This document shows positions 1-7,788 of a stretch of 16,828 bases of DNA, one piece after another (the stretch's first letter is position 1; each line of letters begins with the position of its first letter). Under the pieces are notes generated by a model, which was not told the DNA's origin, searched no databases, and saw only the letters and a list, made by a program, of their open reading frames with translations. Location of the stretch: positions 1 to 16,828 of the forward strand of contig DAXQ01000046.1 in NCBI GenBank assembly GCA_002506485.1. The letters are read 5' to 3'. The DNA is from Euryarchaeota archaeon UBA136 (GTDB taxonomy: Archaea > Thermoplasmatota > Poseidoniia > MGIII > CG-Epi1). The position numbers were made by a program, and so were the translations under genes.

Positions 1-2331
1 GAACAATTCCTCTGAATCACTACGTCCACCTTCATCCGTGTCTGGGTTTGAGGGATCGGTTTCGTCATCATCCAATCTGCCATTTGCGTTACTATCCTCT
101 ATTCCATCATCAATTCCATCACCATCAGTATCATCATCCAAAGGGTCGGTTGTTGAGCTGCTGTCTTCGTCAGGTTGCCAATCCTCAACGCAATCTGTTA
201 GTGCGTCGCCATTTTTGTTATCACAACTTAGCAAATTGTATTCCAATTCCCAGATATCCAAATCCACTCCCAACTCCAGACCATCGGTTAATCCGTCATC
301 ATCGCTGTCATTGTCTATAGGATTGGTCCCATATTCATAGTATTCATCACCGTCACTTACTCCATCATTATCTGAATCAGAATCCAAAGGATGAGAACAG
401 AACCTTCCGCTGAGGGAGTATAGTCTACAGAGAATCTCATCATCGTCCTCCAAACCATCATTATCCGTATCTGAGTTAAGTGGACTAGTTCCAGTATCCT
501 CCATGTCAACATAGATTCCTGTGTCAGTTTCTGCTCCATCAGGTATCGTATCATCATCCGTGTCTGGGTCGAATGGATCTGTTCCAATTCCCATTTCATA
601 TTCGTCGCTTAGTCCATCCTCATCACTATCGTTTATCTCATAGTCGGTTCCAGGTTGGGTTCCATTTCCTACGACATTATCAGCCTCACCAGTAGTGATG
701 GCAGCATTCATGTCACAGGTTGGACACTGTGTCGAGGATGTAGGTTCGAAAATCAACCATCCCAGACCATCGAATAAGACTTCAGCATACGCATGCCCAT
801 TAAGCATAGTAACAACTCTGGTATCTTCCTCTATAGAGTAACCAGTACTCTCTCCATAGCCGCTACTTTCCCATCCCTCTGGAGTTACTATGTCCCCAGG
901 TCCATTACCTTCTATATATCTTGAAGGTATACCATTTAATCTTGATAATACTGTGAAAGCAGCTGCAAAATTAGTACATTTGCCAGACATGGCCGAATTC
1001 TCAAACAAGAAGTAGTCGACAAAATCATGACCGCTTGGTGTTAATGTACCGTTAATATTGTAGTAATAATTGTTTCTGAGATAATACATTATTGCTTCAG
1101 CCTTTTCGTAATCGGTTGTTTTTCCGGCTGTTATGGACGCTGCCAGATCGTAAACATCATTATCTGGACCTGGTCTGACGGGGAAATTTGGTAATTCTAC
1201 AAGTTCCGGTGAAAAATCAGATGGAGCATTAGCCGCCTGTTTTACAGGCTCAGGTATGTTGTACTCAGTCATTGTAAAAGAATAACTTTGAGCATAGCCG
1301 CCGACTTGTAGATTGAACGCACTGTCCATTGTGACTGGATTACTGATGAATACTGAATTGGTGTACAACGCTGTCGATAGATATCCCTGGGCCGGCATTA
1401 TCCAATTCACAGTATATTCAAACTGTTCACTAGTTACTTCGGGATGTGTAACCAGGTAGTCATAACTGTAATCAGGTGATCCCGTATACCAATAACCCGG
1501 GTCAGTCTCTATTCCAGACTCAATATCATACTGTTCGCATCCTGGTGCAGGACACCATTGACTTCTCGTGTAAGTGTTCGTTGCAGAGTCGTATCCATTA
1601 TCATAGATGTCTTTGGCAGCGGTTCTCCAATATTGTGGATTTGCCGTTGGCTCCTCACAGTTATCACAGGTGACTGTAAATTTAACAGCCATAAGCATAG
1701 CTAGAGGGTAGAAACCTTCCAATCCACCCCCAACTCCATTAGCGTCTGGCTGAGGTGTCCAGTCATTGTTCTTGGCCATTTCTTCAGCCCATGGAGGCAG
1801 TGGAGGGTCATCATCATCCATATCTGGAATCCCATCACCATCACTATCTGGATTATTGGGATCAAGATGATCAATCATATTCTCGTACATATCAGGGATT
1901 CCATCGAGATCACTATCCTTCATCTCCTCCATGTCTGAAATACCATCTCCATCAGCATCAGGGTCCATACAGTTGCTAATCCCGTCTCCATCTAAATCTC
2001 CTTCACAATTGTATAAATCCTCCATATTAGGAGGTATGAAATCCTCATTTACCAGATCGTTCCAGAAATCCATTTCAGCCAGATCAGAGATGCCATCATT
2101 GTCCATATCAAAATCATTGGGATCAAACCCCATAGATAATTCGTATTCATCAGACAATCCATCGCCATCACTATCCCTGAAAGGAGGATCGGGAATTCCA
2201 TCGCCATCGCGGTCAATCTCAGCCAATGGATTCTTCTCTATGCTCGAGGCTCTTGAAAGAAAAGGAGAGTAAGGCAATGCTGTAAGTAGTAAGATTGCAA
2301 CAATCAAGGCTTGGTATCTCTTCCCGCGCAT
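1..2331 (-). CDS. Secreted calcium-repeat / transglutaminase-like protein (3' end outside window)
   Basis: The minus strand is open from the ATG at 2331 to the window edge (777 codons, no stop seen). Residues 1-30 form a Sec-type signal peptide: basic MRGKR, then a hydrophobic stretch. Residues about 40-176 and 562-777 are acidic repeats of the thrombospondin type 3-like form DxDxDGxxD (for example DSDGDGLSDEYE), which bind calcium in known families. Between them, about 390-535, lies a transglutaminase-like core: SGKCTNFA with candidate nucleophile Cys452, NGHAYAEV with His513, and WLIFEPT with Glu529 in the third-residue position. Several Cys pairs (CDNC, CPTC) suggest disulphides or a metal site. 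The protein is probably exported and cell-surface bound, acting as a protease-like or cross-linking enzyme or an adhesin; the substrate is unknown. A C-terminal membrane anchor may lie beyond the edge. The plus-strand reading frames here are shadows of the biased GAT/GGT repeats. Confidence 0.9.
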   Translation of the reverse strand, partial: MRGKRYQALIVAILLLTALPYSPFLSRASSIEKNPLAEIDRDGDGIPDPPFRDSDGDGLSDEYELSMGFDPNDFDMDNDGISDLAEMDFWNDLVNEDFIPPNMEDLYNCEGDLDGDGISNCMDPDADGDGISDMEEMKDSDLDGIPDMYENMIDHLDPNNPDSDGDGIPDMDDDDPPLPPWAEEMAKNNDWTPQPDANGVGGGLEGFYPLAMLMAVKFTVTCDNCEEPTANPQYWRTAAKDIYDNGYDSATNTYTRSQWCPAPGCEQYDIESGIETDPGYWYTGSPDYSYDYLVTHPEVTSEQFEYTVNWIMPAQGYLSTALYTNSVFISNPVTMDSAFNLQVGGYAQSYSFTMTEYNIPEPVKQAANAPSDFSPELVELPNFPVRPGPDNDVYDLAASITAGKTTDYEKAEAIMYYLRNNYYYNINGTLTPSGHDFVDYFLFENSAMSGKCTNFAAAFTVLSRLNGIPSRYIEGNGPGDIVTPEGWESSGYGESTGYSIEEDTRVVTMLNGHAYAEVLFDGLGWLIFEPTSSTQCPTCDMNAAITTGEADNVVGNGTQPGTDYEINDSDEDGLSDEYEMGIGTDPFDPDTDDDTIPDGAETDTGIYVDMEDTGTSPLNSDTDNDGLEDDDEILCRLYSLSGRFCSHPLDSDSDNDGVSDGDEYYEYGTNPIDNDSDDDGLTDGLELGVDLDIWELEYNLLSCDNKNGDALTDCVEDWQPDEDSSSTTDPLDDDTDGDGIDDGIEDSNANGRLDDDETDPSNPDTDEGGRSDSEELF

Positions 2332-2363
2332 ACGATAAATTCCAATCCTGCAGAGATAAGTAT

Positions 2364-2373
2364 GAATATATAG
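2364..2373 (-). promoter_or_regulatory. TATA-like box for the secreted transglutaminase-like gene
   Basis: On the minus strand this reads CTATATATTC, centred about 38 nt upstream of the ATG at 2331. With archaeal spacing (TATA about 26 nt before the transcription start) the leader would be roughly 12 nt. The box lies between the tRNA 3' end and the gene, so the gene probably does not depend on tRNA transcription. Confidence 0.5.
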
Positions 2374-2388
2374 TTAGGTCTAGTAAAA

Positions 2389-2466
2389 TGGCGCCCGCGC
2401 CGGGATTTGAACCCGGGTCCTCAGCTCGACAGGCTGAGATGATAGGCCAGGCTACACCACGCGAGC
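2389..2466 (-). tRNA. tRNA-Asp (GTC), CCA encoded
   Basis: The minus strand folds into a full cloverleaf. The acceptor 5' strand GCTCGCG pairs with CGCGGGC (one G-U pair). The anticodon loop CTGTCGA carries anticodon GTC, which reads Asp codons, and the T arm is CCGGG-TTCAAAT-CCCGG. The discriminator G is at 2392 and the 3' CCA is encoded at 2389-2391. No intron is seen. The body excluding CCA is 2392-2466. Confidence 0.96.
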
Positions 2467-2489
2467 GCGATGGCGGACCAGAGCACTTT

Positions 2490-2498
2490 GTATATAGT
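2490..2498 (-). promoter_or_regulatory. TATA-like box for tRNA-Asp
   Basis: The minus strand reads ACTATATAC, centred about 28 nt upstream of the mature tRNA 5' end. This fits archaeal TBP-dependent tRNA transcription starting at or near the first nucleotide. Confidence 0.5.
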
Positions 2499-2514
2499 CT
2501 TTGCCAAAACGAAA

Positions 2515-2703
2515 TTACATTCCCATGTTAAGCCGGAACGTTGGGTTTCCAGCTTCAGCGTTACCAAAGAATTCCTCGGAGTCACCTTCTTCCATCATGG
2601 CTCCCATCAGAACACCGACAGTTTCCTGTAAAAATCTAAGTTCAACCTGAAGCTCCGAAATCGTCTCCTGAAGCTTCTTTATCTCATCTGATTCCGACGC
2701 CAC
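2515..2703 (-). CDS. Small acidic coiled-coil protein, unknown function
   Basis: A 62-residue frame starts with GTG at 2703 and ends with TAA. Residues about 5-35 show heptad spacing of Leu, Ile and Val (IKKLQETISELQVELRFLQE), which predicts a parallel coiled coil and probably oligomerisation. The tail is acidic, then ends in Asn, Arg and Met residues. I do not recognise the family. It has its own TATA-like box about 25 nt before the GTG, so the mRNA would be leaderless. It follows etfA by 37 nt on the same strand, so readthrough from the ETF operon is also possible. The promoter, clean frame and coiled coil argue that it is real. A functional tie to ETF is not shown. Confidence 0.68.
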   Translation of the reverse strand: MASESDEIKKLQETISELQVELRFLQETVGVLMGAMMEEGDSEEFFGNAEAGNPTFRLNMGM

Positions 2704-2723
2704 TGGGCAGTAATATTACAGCC

Positions 2724-2731
2724 CCTTATAA
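2724..2731 (-). promoter_or_regulatory. TATA-like box for the 62-residue coiled-coil gene
   Basis: The minus strand reads TTATAAGG, about 25 nt upstream of the GTG at 2703. That spacing puts the transcription start on or next to the start codon, which predicts a leaderless transcript. No ribosome-binding site is visible before the GTG. Confidence 0.45.
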
Positions 2732-2740
2732 CAGTTATCT

Positions 2741-3664
2741 CTAAAGATTCTCCAGTTTTGTTTTTAGGACCGGTACGATTTCGAACAGATTGCCTACGAT
2801 CCCATAATCAGCCACCTTGAATATGGGAGCCTCAGGATCCTTATTTATGGCTGCAATAAACTTTGATCCACTCATTCCACCCAGATGTTGAATAGCACCA
2901 GAGATACCTATTGCCAGATAGAGATCAGGGGTCACAGTCTTGCCAGTCTGACCAACCTGATGTGAATGTGGTACCCATCCAGCATCAACTATTGCCCGGC
3001 TTGCTCCGGCAGCAGCTCTCATTGTCGCAGCTAGGGGTCGTATCAACGCCTCATAATTCTCCGGACTTTCTAGTCCTCGTCCACCACTAACAACAATGTT
3101 AGCTTCCGTTAATTCAATGGTACCCGCACCTATTTTTTCAATAGATGTAGTATTAAGGGTTGAATCAGGTATGTCTCCTGAGAAATTCTCGACATTACCA
3201 GCCCAGGATTCACCTATAGGGTATGCATTGTTACGTATGCTTGCAACTAGGGGACCCTCCGGTTTTGACTTGGCAAGAACTTTACCCGCAAAATCAGGTC
3301 TGACGAATCCTTCGCTACTGGCCTCCAGACAATCTCCCAGATATCCCCACCCTAGTTCGGCAGCTACCCTTGGGCCCAGGTCCTTACCCATCGTGGTTGC
3401 CCCCATCAATACTTTGGTGGCATCGTTCTTTTGAACGACCTGAGAAACAATTGAAGCGTATTTCACAGGATCATAATATTCCAATCTTTCATCATCTGCA
3501 ATTACTACCTTTCCCGCGGCTAGTTTCATTGCAGACTCTGAAACATTCTTACCGATAACCAATCCTATAACCTCTCCCATCCCGGCTGCAACTCCAGCAA
3601 CTTGTTGTGAGACGTCCTTTATTCCACGACCATCAGTTTCACCGACCAAAATTACAGTGCTCAT
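2741..3664 (-). CDS. etfA: Electron transfer flavoprotein alpha subunit
   Basis: This is the FAD-binding subunit of the EtfAB heterodimer, which takes electrons from acyl-CoA dehydrogenases in the cytoplasm. The protein has 307 residues, normal for the family. The C-terminal FAD domain is clear: SGGRG (about 193-197), GQTGKTV (238-244), GISGAIQH (253-260) and ADYGIVGNLF (285-294). I chose the ATG at 3664 rather than an in-frame ATG 36 codons upstream. It overlaps the etfB stop in ATGA, has GGAGG 9 nt upstream (3674-3678), and gives the normal N-terminus MSTVILVGE. The upstream extension is basic, Cys-containing and unlike the family. The gene is translationally coupled to etfB and is the last gene of the ETF set. 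Confidence 0.96.
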   Translation of the reverse strand: MSTVILVGETDGRGIKDVSQQVAGVAAGMGEVIGLVIGKNVSESAMKLAAGKVVIADDERLEYYDPVKYASIVSQVVQKNDATKVLMGATTMGKDLGPRVAAELGWGYLGDCLEASSEGFVRPDFAGKVLAKSKPEGPLVASIRNNAYPIGESWAGNVENFSGDIPDSTLNTTSIEKIGAGTIELTEANIVVSGGRGLESPENYEALIRPLAATMRAAAGASRAIVDAGWVPHSHQVGQTGKTVTPDLYLAIGISGAIQHLGGMSGSKFIAAINKDPEAPIFKVADYGIVGNLFEIVPVLKTKLENL

Positions 3665-4422
3665 AGTACCTTGGCCTCCATCTTTAATTTTTCTATTAAT
3701 TTGTCGACCTTCTCTTCGGGACTCTCTCCCTCCAGAATCACACCTCCACCTCTTGCAGGCGGTAGAGAACATTCAGTGGTTTGTACATCCTCTCCCGATT
3801 CAGAACCAACATCACGATTGTCAAATGGTTTTCTTTTAGACATCATGATATCTTTCAAGGCCGGGAATCTTACTTTGGCCATGTCCTTTTGGCATGTAAT
3901 CAACACTGGGGTTGGAGTTTCAATTATCTGTAAACCCCCTTCAATTTGTCTGCTTGCGGTTAGTTTATCACCACTTAATTCCAGATTGGTCACACCCGAT
4001 ACGTGTGGTACTCCAAGAAAGTGTGCGATCATTGGTCCCGTTGCGGCTTGGTAGTAGTCTATGCCTTGAACACCACACATAATCAGATCTGCATTCAGTT
4101 CCTTGACAGTCTCAGATAATATCCTTGCATTTGACGAAGGTTTGTTGCCACTGTATTCTTGTTGCCTGAGAACTATGGTTTCATCAGCTCCAATAGCCAT
4201 CATCTTTCTCAGATCGGTGTCTATGCTAGCATTGTCAGAGAACAAGCTGACTAACGTTACTTTCCCGCCTACGGTTTCTTTGAATTGGACAGCCTGTTCC
4301 ACCGCGAATTCATCGTACGGATTGACCATGTACTTGAACCCGTCCTCTTTGACTTTACCGTCTATGATCTCCAATCTGGATTCCGTGTCCGGAACCATCT
4401 TGATTAATACAGCTATGTTCAT
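3661..4422 (-). CDS. etfB: Electron transfer flavoprotein beta subunit
   Basis: This is the second subunit of EtfAB. It has 253 residues, the usual size. Visible family features are the N-terminal MNIAVLIKMVPDTE, NPYDEFAVEQA (34-44), the nucleotide-pocket segment GVQGIDYYQAATGP (117-130) and the signature RFPALKDIMMSKRKP (about 185-199). Its ATG overlaps the stop of the upstream oxidoreductase in ATGA, and AGAGGC at 4429-4434 is a well-placed ribosome-binding site. Its stop in turn overlaps the etfA start. Direct pairing with a membrane quinone oxidoreductase points to a non-bifurcating, respiratory ETF; this is inferred from context rather than from a diagnostic residue. Confidence 0.96.
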   Translation of the reverse strand: MNIAVLIKMVPDTESRLEIIDGKVKEDGFKYMVNPYDEFAVEQAVQFKETVGGKVTLVSLFSDNASIDTDLRKMMAIGADETIVLRQQEYSGNKPSSNARILSETVKELNADLIMCGVQGIDYYQAATGPMIAHFLGVPHVSGVTNLELSGDKLTASRQIEGGLQIIETPTPVLITCQKDMAKVRFPALKDIMMSKRKPFDNRDVGSESGEDVQTTECSLPPARGGGVILEGESPEEKVDKLIEKLKMEAKVL

Positions 4423-6410
4423 GTTTCTGCCTCTAGGTTCTCCAACATTATTTCTGAGATGTCCTTAACTTGCTTATCATCGCCAATACTCTTCAGACCA
4501 TCGCTCATCATGGTCATACAGAAAGGACATCCTACCGCAACGCAGTCGGCGCCTGTTTTTGATGCTTCCTTTGCTCTAATTTCATTAACTCTCTTATCGG
4601 CGTCTTCTTCCATCCACACTCTGGCACCACCTCCCCCACAGCAGAACGAATTAGTTCCATGCCTTTCCATTTCAATAAGATCACCTCCGAGTGCACCTCT
4701 TGGAGCCTCAGTCTCACCCCCAATCCTTCCCAAGTAGCAAGGATCATGGAAAGTTACTTTATCCTCGAAGTCCCTGATTTTGAGCTTCTCTTCCTGACGT
4801 AGTTTATTCAATATCTGGGAATGGTGATAAACTTCGTATTTTCCACCATATTTCTCATATTCTTTTCCTATAGTATGGAAACAATGTGGACAAGCCGTGA
4901 TGATCTTCAGTGTTCCCAGGGAATTGAGGTTATCAACATTCATTTCCGCCATCATCTGGAACAGGAATTCGTTCCCAGCCCTCCGTGCCGGATCGCCATT
5001 ACATGTCTCCATTTCCCCAAGTATTGAAAAGTCAACTCCAGCCTCCTTCAGAAGCTTGGCTGTTGCCCTTGAAACCTTTTTATTCCTATCGTCGAAAGAA
5101 CCTGCACATCCAACAAAGAACAGATATTCTGCAGGTTCGCCTACTTTCAGGTCCAAACCTTCAGCCCAGTCAGCCCTTGTGTGAGCCCCTAATCCCCAAG
5201 GATTGGAATTTCTTTCCAGATTGTTGAATAGGTTCTGTAATTCCTCAGGAAAATCAGATGCTTCCATTACCAGGTGCCTTCTCGCGTCTGTAAGTTTGGG
5301 AACATGCTCGATATGGACCGGACAGGCTTCGACACAGGCATAACAAGTGGTACAAGCCCAAATCGCGTCCGGAGTGAATCGATCTACAATTGTCTCTTCA
5401 GGTTCTTTTCCGGTCAGAAGAAGAGACCCATGTTCTCTTCCATAGTCCTTGACATCCAATACGATCTGCATGGGGTTCAAGGTCTTGCCGCTGTTATAGG
5501 CCGGACAGACATCCTGGCATCGGGCACATGCAGTACAGGCCCATCCATCTGATAATTGCCTCCAGGTAAAGTCTGCGAATTTGTTAACACCCAGTGTCAG
5601 ATTGTCAAAGTCTAAATCATCGGTCTTCACGGCCTCATTAGTTTCATTGGTCTGTAGCGGAATCATGGTCCCCATTGGATCGTGGTCCTGGAACATCACG
5701 TTTGGAATAGTACCAATTATGTGAGAATGTTTTGTCTGAGGAATTTCAATCAAGAATCCACCTATCAGTACCATGTGTAGCCAGTAGCTAATGTCAACCA
5801 TGCTGGCTATTGTGTCGTGGTCCATACCATTCATTTGCTTTGCGAAAAGGACACCTATTGGTTCCCATGGATTGTATTTTGTCTCTTCACCTATCATATT
5901 TCCAGCTTCAACGATAAAAGCCGTTAGCACAATTCCCAGGATCGCCAGTAGGATCAAAGGACCTTCTATACTTGCACCTTTCAGTTTTGCTGGTCTGATT
6001 ATTATTCTACGATATAAGGCGATTAGGATTCCTATTGTGGCCATGGCGTACCCCAAGTCCACGATTAGGTTCCAAATACCGTCTAACTGGATATTACTGA
6101 GAAATGCCTGCAAGAGTCCGCCAGTTCCCAGATCCACAATATCACTTACAAGCAGCAAGAAACCCCAGAAGATCAGTGCATGTGCATATCCTGCTACCTT
6201 ATCCTGAACGACTTTGCGCTGGCCTAACCAATCCCTCAAGAACTCGGTCAATCGCTGTTTCCATGAATTGAAACGATCATCATCTTTTCCGAGGCGGATC
6301 AACCTGACGGCAAATCCAACTTGGTAAAAATGCGAACCAAGTGCTATTGCAGACCAAGCCAGTAATATGAGATACCATTCTATACCATAATAATCGTGAA
6401 ATGGGTTCAT
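4419..6410 (-). CDS. Membrane Fe-S ETF:(mena)quinone oxidoreductase, EMO/FadF type
   Basis: The 663-residue protein probably passes electrons from reduced EtfAB to membrane quinone. The N-terminal third (residues about 10-230) has five or six membrane helices like the nitrate reductase gamma/cytochrome b unit, with His27, His77 and His212 as candidate haem ligands. Two 4Fe-4S ferredoxin motifs follow: C292/C295/C298/C302 and C353/C356/C359/C363. Two CCG (heterodisulfide reductase D-like) domains come next. The first has C435, C470, C507 and C510; the second has C558, C590-C591, C628 and C631. This order matches the FadF/EMO family, usually found beside etfAB as here. In the first CCG domain the paired cysteine is replaced (C-N-G at 470-472). 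HdrD or GlpC-like roles are the alternatives, but the etfB/etfA overlap favours EMO. GAGG lies about 10 nt before the ATG at 6410. Confidence 0.9.
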   Translation of the reverse strand: MNPFHDYYGIEWYLILLAWSAIALGSHFYQVGFAVRLIRLGKDDDRFNSWKQRLTEFLRDWLGQRKVVQDKVAGYAHALIFWGFLLLVSDIVDLGTGGLLQAFLSNIQLDGIWNLIVDLGYAMATIGILIALYRRIIIRPAKLKGASIEGPLILLAILGIVLTAFIVEAGNMIGEETKYNPWEPIGVLFAKQMNGMDHDTIASMVDISYWLHMVLIGGFLIEIPQTKHSHIIGTIPNVMFQDHDPMGTMIPLQTNETNEAVKTDDLDFDNLTLGVNKFADFTWRQLSDGWACTACARCQDVCPAYNSGKTLNPMQIVLDVKDYGREHGSLLLTGKEPEETIVDRFTPDAIWACTTCYACVEACPVHIEHVPKLTDARRHLVMEASDFPEELQNLFNNLERNSNPWGLGAHTRADWAEGLDLKVGEPAEYLFFVGCAGSFDDRNKKVSRATAKLLKEAGVDFSILGEMETCNGDPARRAGNEFLFQMMAEMNVDNLNSLGTLKIITACPHCFHTIGKEYEKYGGKYEVYHHSQILNKLRQEEKLKIRDFEDKVTFHDPCYLGRIGGETEAPRGALGGDLIEMERHGTNSFCCGGGGARVWMEEDADKRVNEIRAKEASKTGADCVAVGCPFCMTMMSDGLKSIGDDKQVKDISEIMLENLEAET

Positions 6411-6433
6411 TCTATTGCTGCCTCTTTTTTCAT
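6407..6433 (-). other. Possible 8-codon leader peptide before the ETF:quinone oxidoreductase gene
   Basis: In the 38-nt gap between ribK and the oxidoreductase gene there is an ATG followed by seven codons and TGA (MKKEAAIE). Its stop overlaps the next gene's ATG in ATGA, the same junction type as between the three ETF genes. It may be a reinitiation leader, but an 8-codon frame can easily occur by chance. Confidence 0.2.
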
Positions 6434-6448
6434 TGGTTGTATCCTATT

Positions 6449-7129
6449 TTAAACATCTCCCAGATCAATTTGTAATACAAAGGAATCACCATCTTTGGCT
6501 TCAAACTTATCTCTTAGATAGGTTGGTGAAATAATTTCTATCACTCTCTTGTAATGTGTCCTTTTTGGAGATATTACTGCACATTCTTCTACTTTTTTGG
6601 ACCCATTGATTAAGATGCATTTGAACAGCCATGCCTTTCCAAAAGTCCGGCCTTCCTGTTCGAAACCTTCAATCGGGATTCCCTCTGCAGCTTTCATGGC
6701 CTCTATTTTTGGCACTTCATCCTCGTTCAGCCTGAGGTTAAAAGTTCCCTCAAAAGGACGCCACCCCAGTTTCTTTTCAAATTGTTCCATATATCCTTTT
6801 TTGGAGATATAGTAGCCCCCCTCACCGAGCCCGGTCTCTAGGATACCTCTCATTTCTATTTTCTCTTGAGCCCCGAAGATAAGCCCATATTCGGAGAATT
6901 CCTTTCTCAGGATGGCAATTCCCTTATTCATTATGGTTACCACTTGTCCTCCCTGTGCCAATCTCCTTTCCAGATATCCCTTCTCAACTAATTCAATCAG
7001 ATATCTTGATGCCGATTGTTGACTTACATGCAATTGCTTTGACAAACTGATGGAGGATATGTGCACTGGGTGCCTTGTTCCACCCTGGAGTGCCAAAAAT
7101 TTGAGTGTAGAAAGCAGGACTGGCTTCAG
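6449..7129 (-). CDS. ribK: CTP-dependent riboflavin kinase with N-terminal winged-helix domain
   Basis: This archaeal-type enzyme (DUF120 family) makes FMN from riboflavin using CTP. The N-terminal 65 residues are a winged helix (helix-turn-helix SISLSKQLHVSQQSASRYLI), as in fused archaeal RibK/transcription-factor proteins. The kinase domain covers about 95-224, with GEGGYYISKKGY (102-113), FEGTFNLRL (126-134) and the KRTHY segment. I place the start at CTG 7129. Only this adds the first helix (KPVLLSTLKFLALQ) expected before the HTH, it overlaps the upstream TGA by 4 nt (CTGA), and a perfect GGAGG lies 7 nt upstream (7137-7141). The first conventional start, TTG at 7096, would remove that helix. 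The gene is coupled to the upstream cysteine-cluster gene and precedes the ETF genes. It may also regulate flavin genes through the HTH; this is inferred. Confidence 0.9.
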   Translation of the reverse strand: MKPVLLSTLKFLALQGGTRHPVHISSISLSKQLHVSQQSASRYLIELVEKGYLERRLAQGGQVVTIMNKGIAILRKEFSEYGLIFGAQEKIEMRGILETGLGEGGYYISKKGYMEQFEKKLGWRPFEGTFNLRLNEDEVPKIEAMKAAEGIPIEGFEQEGRTFGKAWLFKCILINGSKKVEECAVISPKRTHYKRVIEIISPTYLRDKFEAKDGDSFVLQIDLGDV

Positions 7130-7686
7130 TCTTCATCCTCCTTCATAATATCCTGGAGTTGGTCTTTTTGTTCATCACTCATATTTCCCATGGCTTTCCG
7201 TGATTGGTCGACCAAATCACCCATTATTACGCTATAAATCAGAGGAACAATGGTATTGCTCTCAACCTTTGCTTCATAGTCCACTTTGGCTGCATCTCTC
7301 TGAGTTTTGAGTTGGTCGGCTGTCATCTCACCTTGGCCCAATCCTTGACAAGCCTTGTCCGTTACAAAGTATTTCTCGCCATTGTAACCCAGAGGGTAGG
7401 CCTGACAATTGAGTGGCATATCATGATATACCTGACAGTTCTTATTTTCCGAATCATACATTGGGCACCCCGTTTCACCTTCTTTTGTCTCTAAAACCAG
7501 TTGAGGGAATCCTTGAGACATATCCATTCCAATGTTTGGTGCGATACTGCTCAGAGTTCCGTTTTTTCTCCATCTACTAAGATCATCAAAGTATACTGGG
7601 ACGCCATTAACTTTGGAGCAATATTGCCCACATCTAACGCAATTGTAGACAAATTTAGGTGCATTCTTGTTTTTTTCCTCAGCCAT
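7126..7686 (-). CDS. YkgJ-like cysteine-cluster (putative Fe-S or zinc) protein
   Basis: The 186-residue soluble protein resembles the YkgJ/CxxCxxCC family, whose members are thought to bind a metal cluster and whose function is mostly unknown. The cysteines are C16, C19 and C23 in CVRCGQYC, then C74 in GCPMYD, C84 in NCQVYHDMP, C94 in NCQAYPLG and C113. In the first cluster the usual final CC is YC, so one ligand is missing. The middle has the typical W-R and CxVYxxxP patterns. The C-terminal 40 residues are charged and probably helical. ATG 7686 is the first gene of the leftward unit, and its stop overlaps the proposed ribK start. Position beside ribK and the Fe-S/flavin ETF genes is compatible with a cofactor or assembly role, but nothing in the sequence proves it. 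Confidence 0.8.
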   Translation of the reverse strand: MAEEKNKNAPKFVYNCVRCGQYCSKVNGVPVYFDDLSRWRKNGTLSSIAPNIGMDMSQGFPQLVLETKEGETGCPMYDSENKNCQVYHDMPLNCQAYPLGYNGEKYFVTDKACQGLGQGEMTADQLKTQRDAAKVDYEAKVESNTIVPLIYSVIMGDLVDQSRKAMGNMSDEQKDQLQDIMKEDED

Positions 7687-7722
7687 TAGAACTACCAGTT
7701 TTTGAGTAACAGACTGAATGTG

Positions 7723-7731
7723 GTTAATAAC
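7723..7731 (-). promoter_or_regulatory. Possible TATA-like box for the leftward operon
   Basis: The minus strand reads TTATTAAC about 41 nt upstream of ATG 7686. It would give a leader of roughly 14 nt. The match is weaker than the others in this window. Confidence 0.3.
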
Positions 7732-7788
7732 AATGTTCCTCTAATTACGTTGTTCAACCCAATCCTGTTGGTAATGAGTTCTTTCTAT

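Noticed and set aside
38..2272. Several plus-strand open frames rich in Ser/Pro or His
   Set aside because: They are the opposite strand of the GAT/GGT/GAA-rich calcium-repeat gene, which is open in one frame over 777 codons with a signal peptide and domains.
2295..2531. Plus-strand 78-codon frame
   Set aside because: It runs through the tRNA-Asp gene and contains the familiar antisense-tRNA peptide APGFEPGSS.
3665..3772. N-terminal 36-residue extension of EtfA
   Set aside because: It lies inside etfB, is unlike the family, and a well-placed GGAGG and ATGA overlap support the start at 3664.
7094..7136. A frameshift joining the upstream ATG (7136) to ribK
   Set aside because: The CTG start explains the frame without any indel, and that ATG sits directly against the ribosome-binding site, too close to use it.
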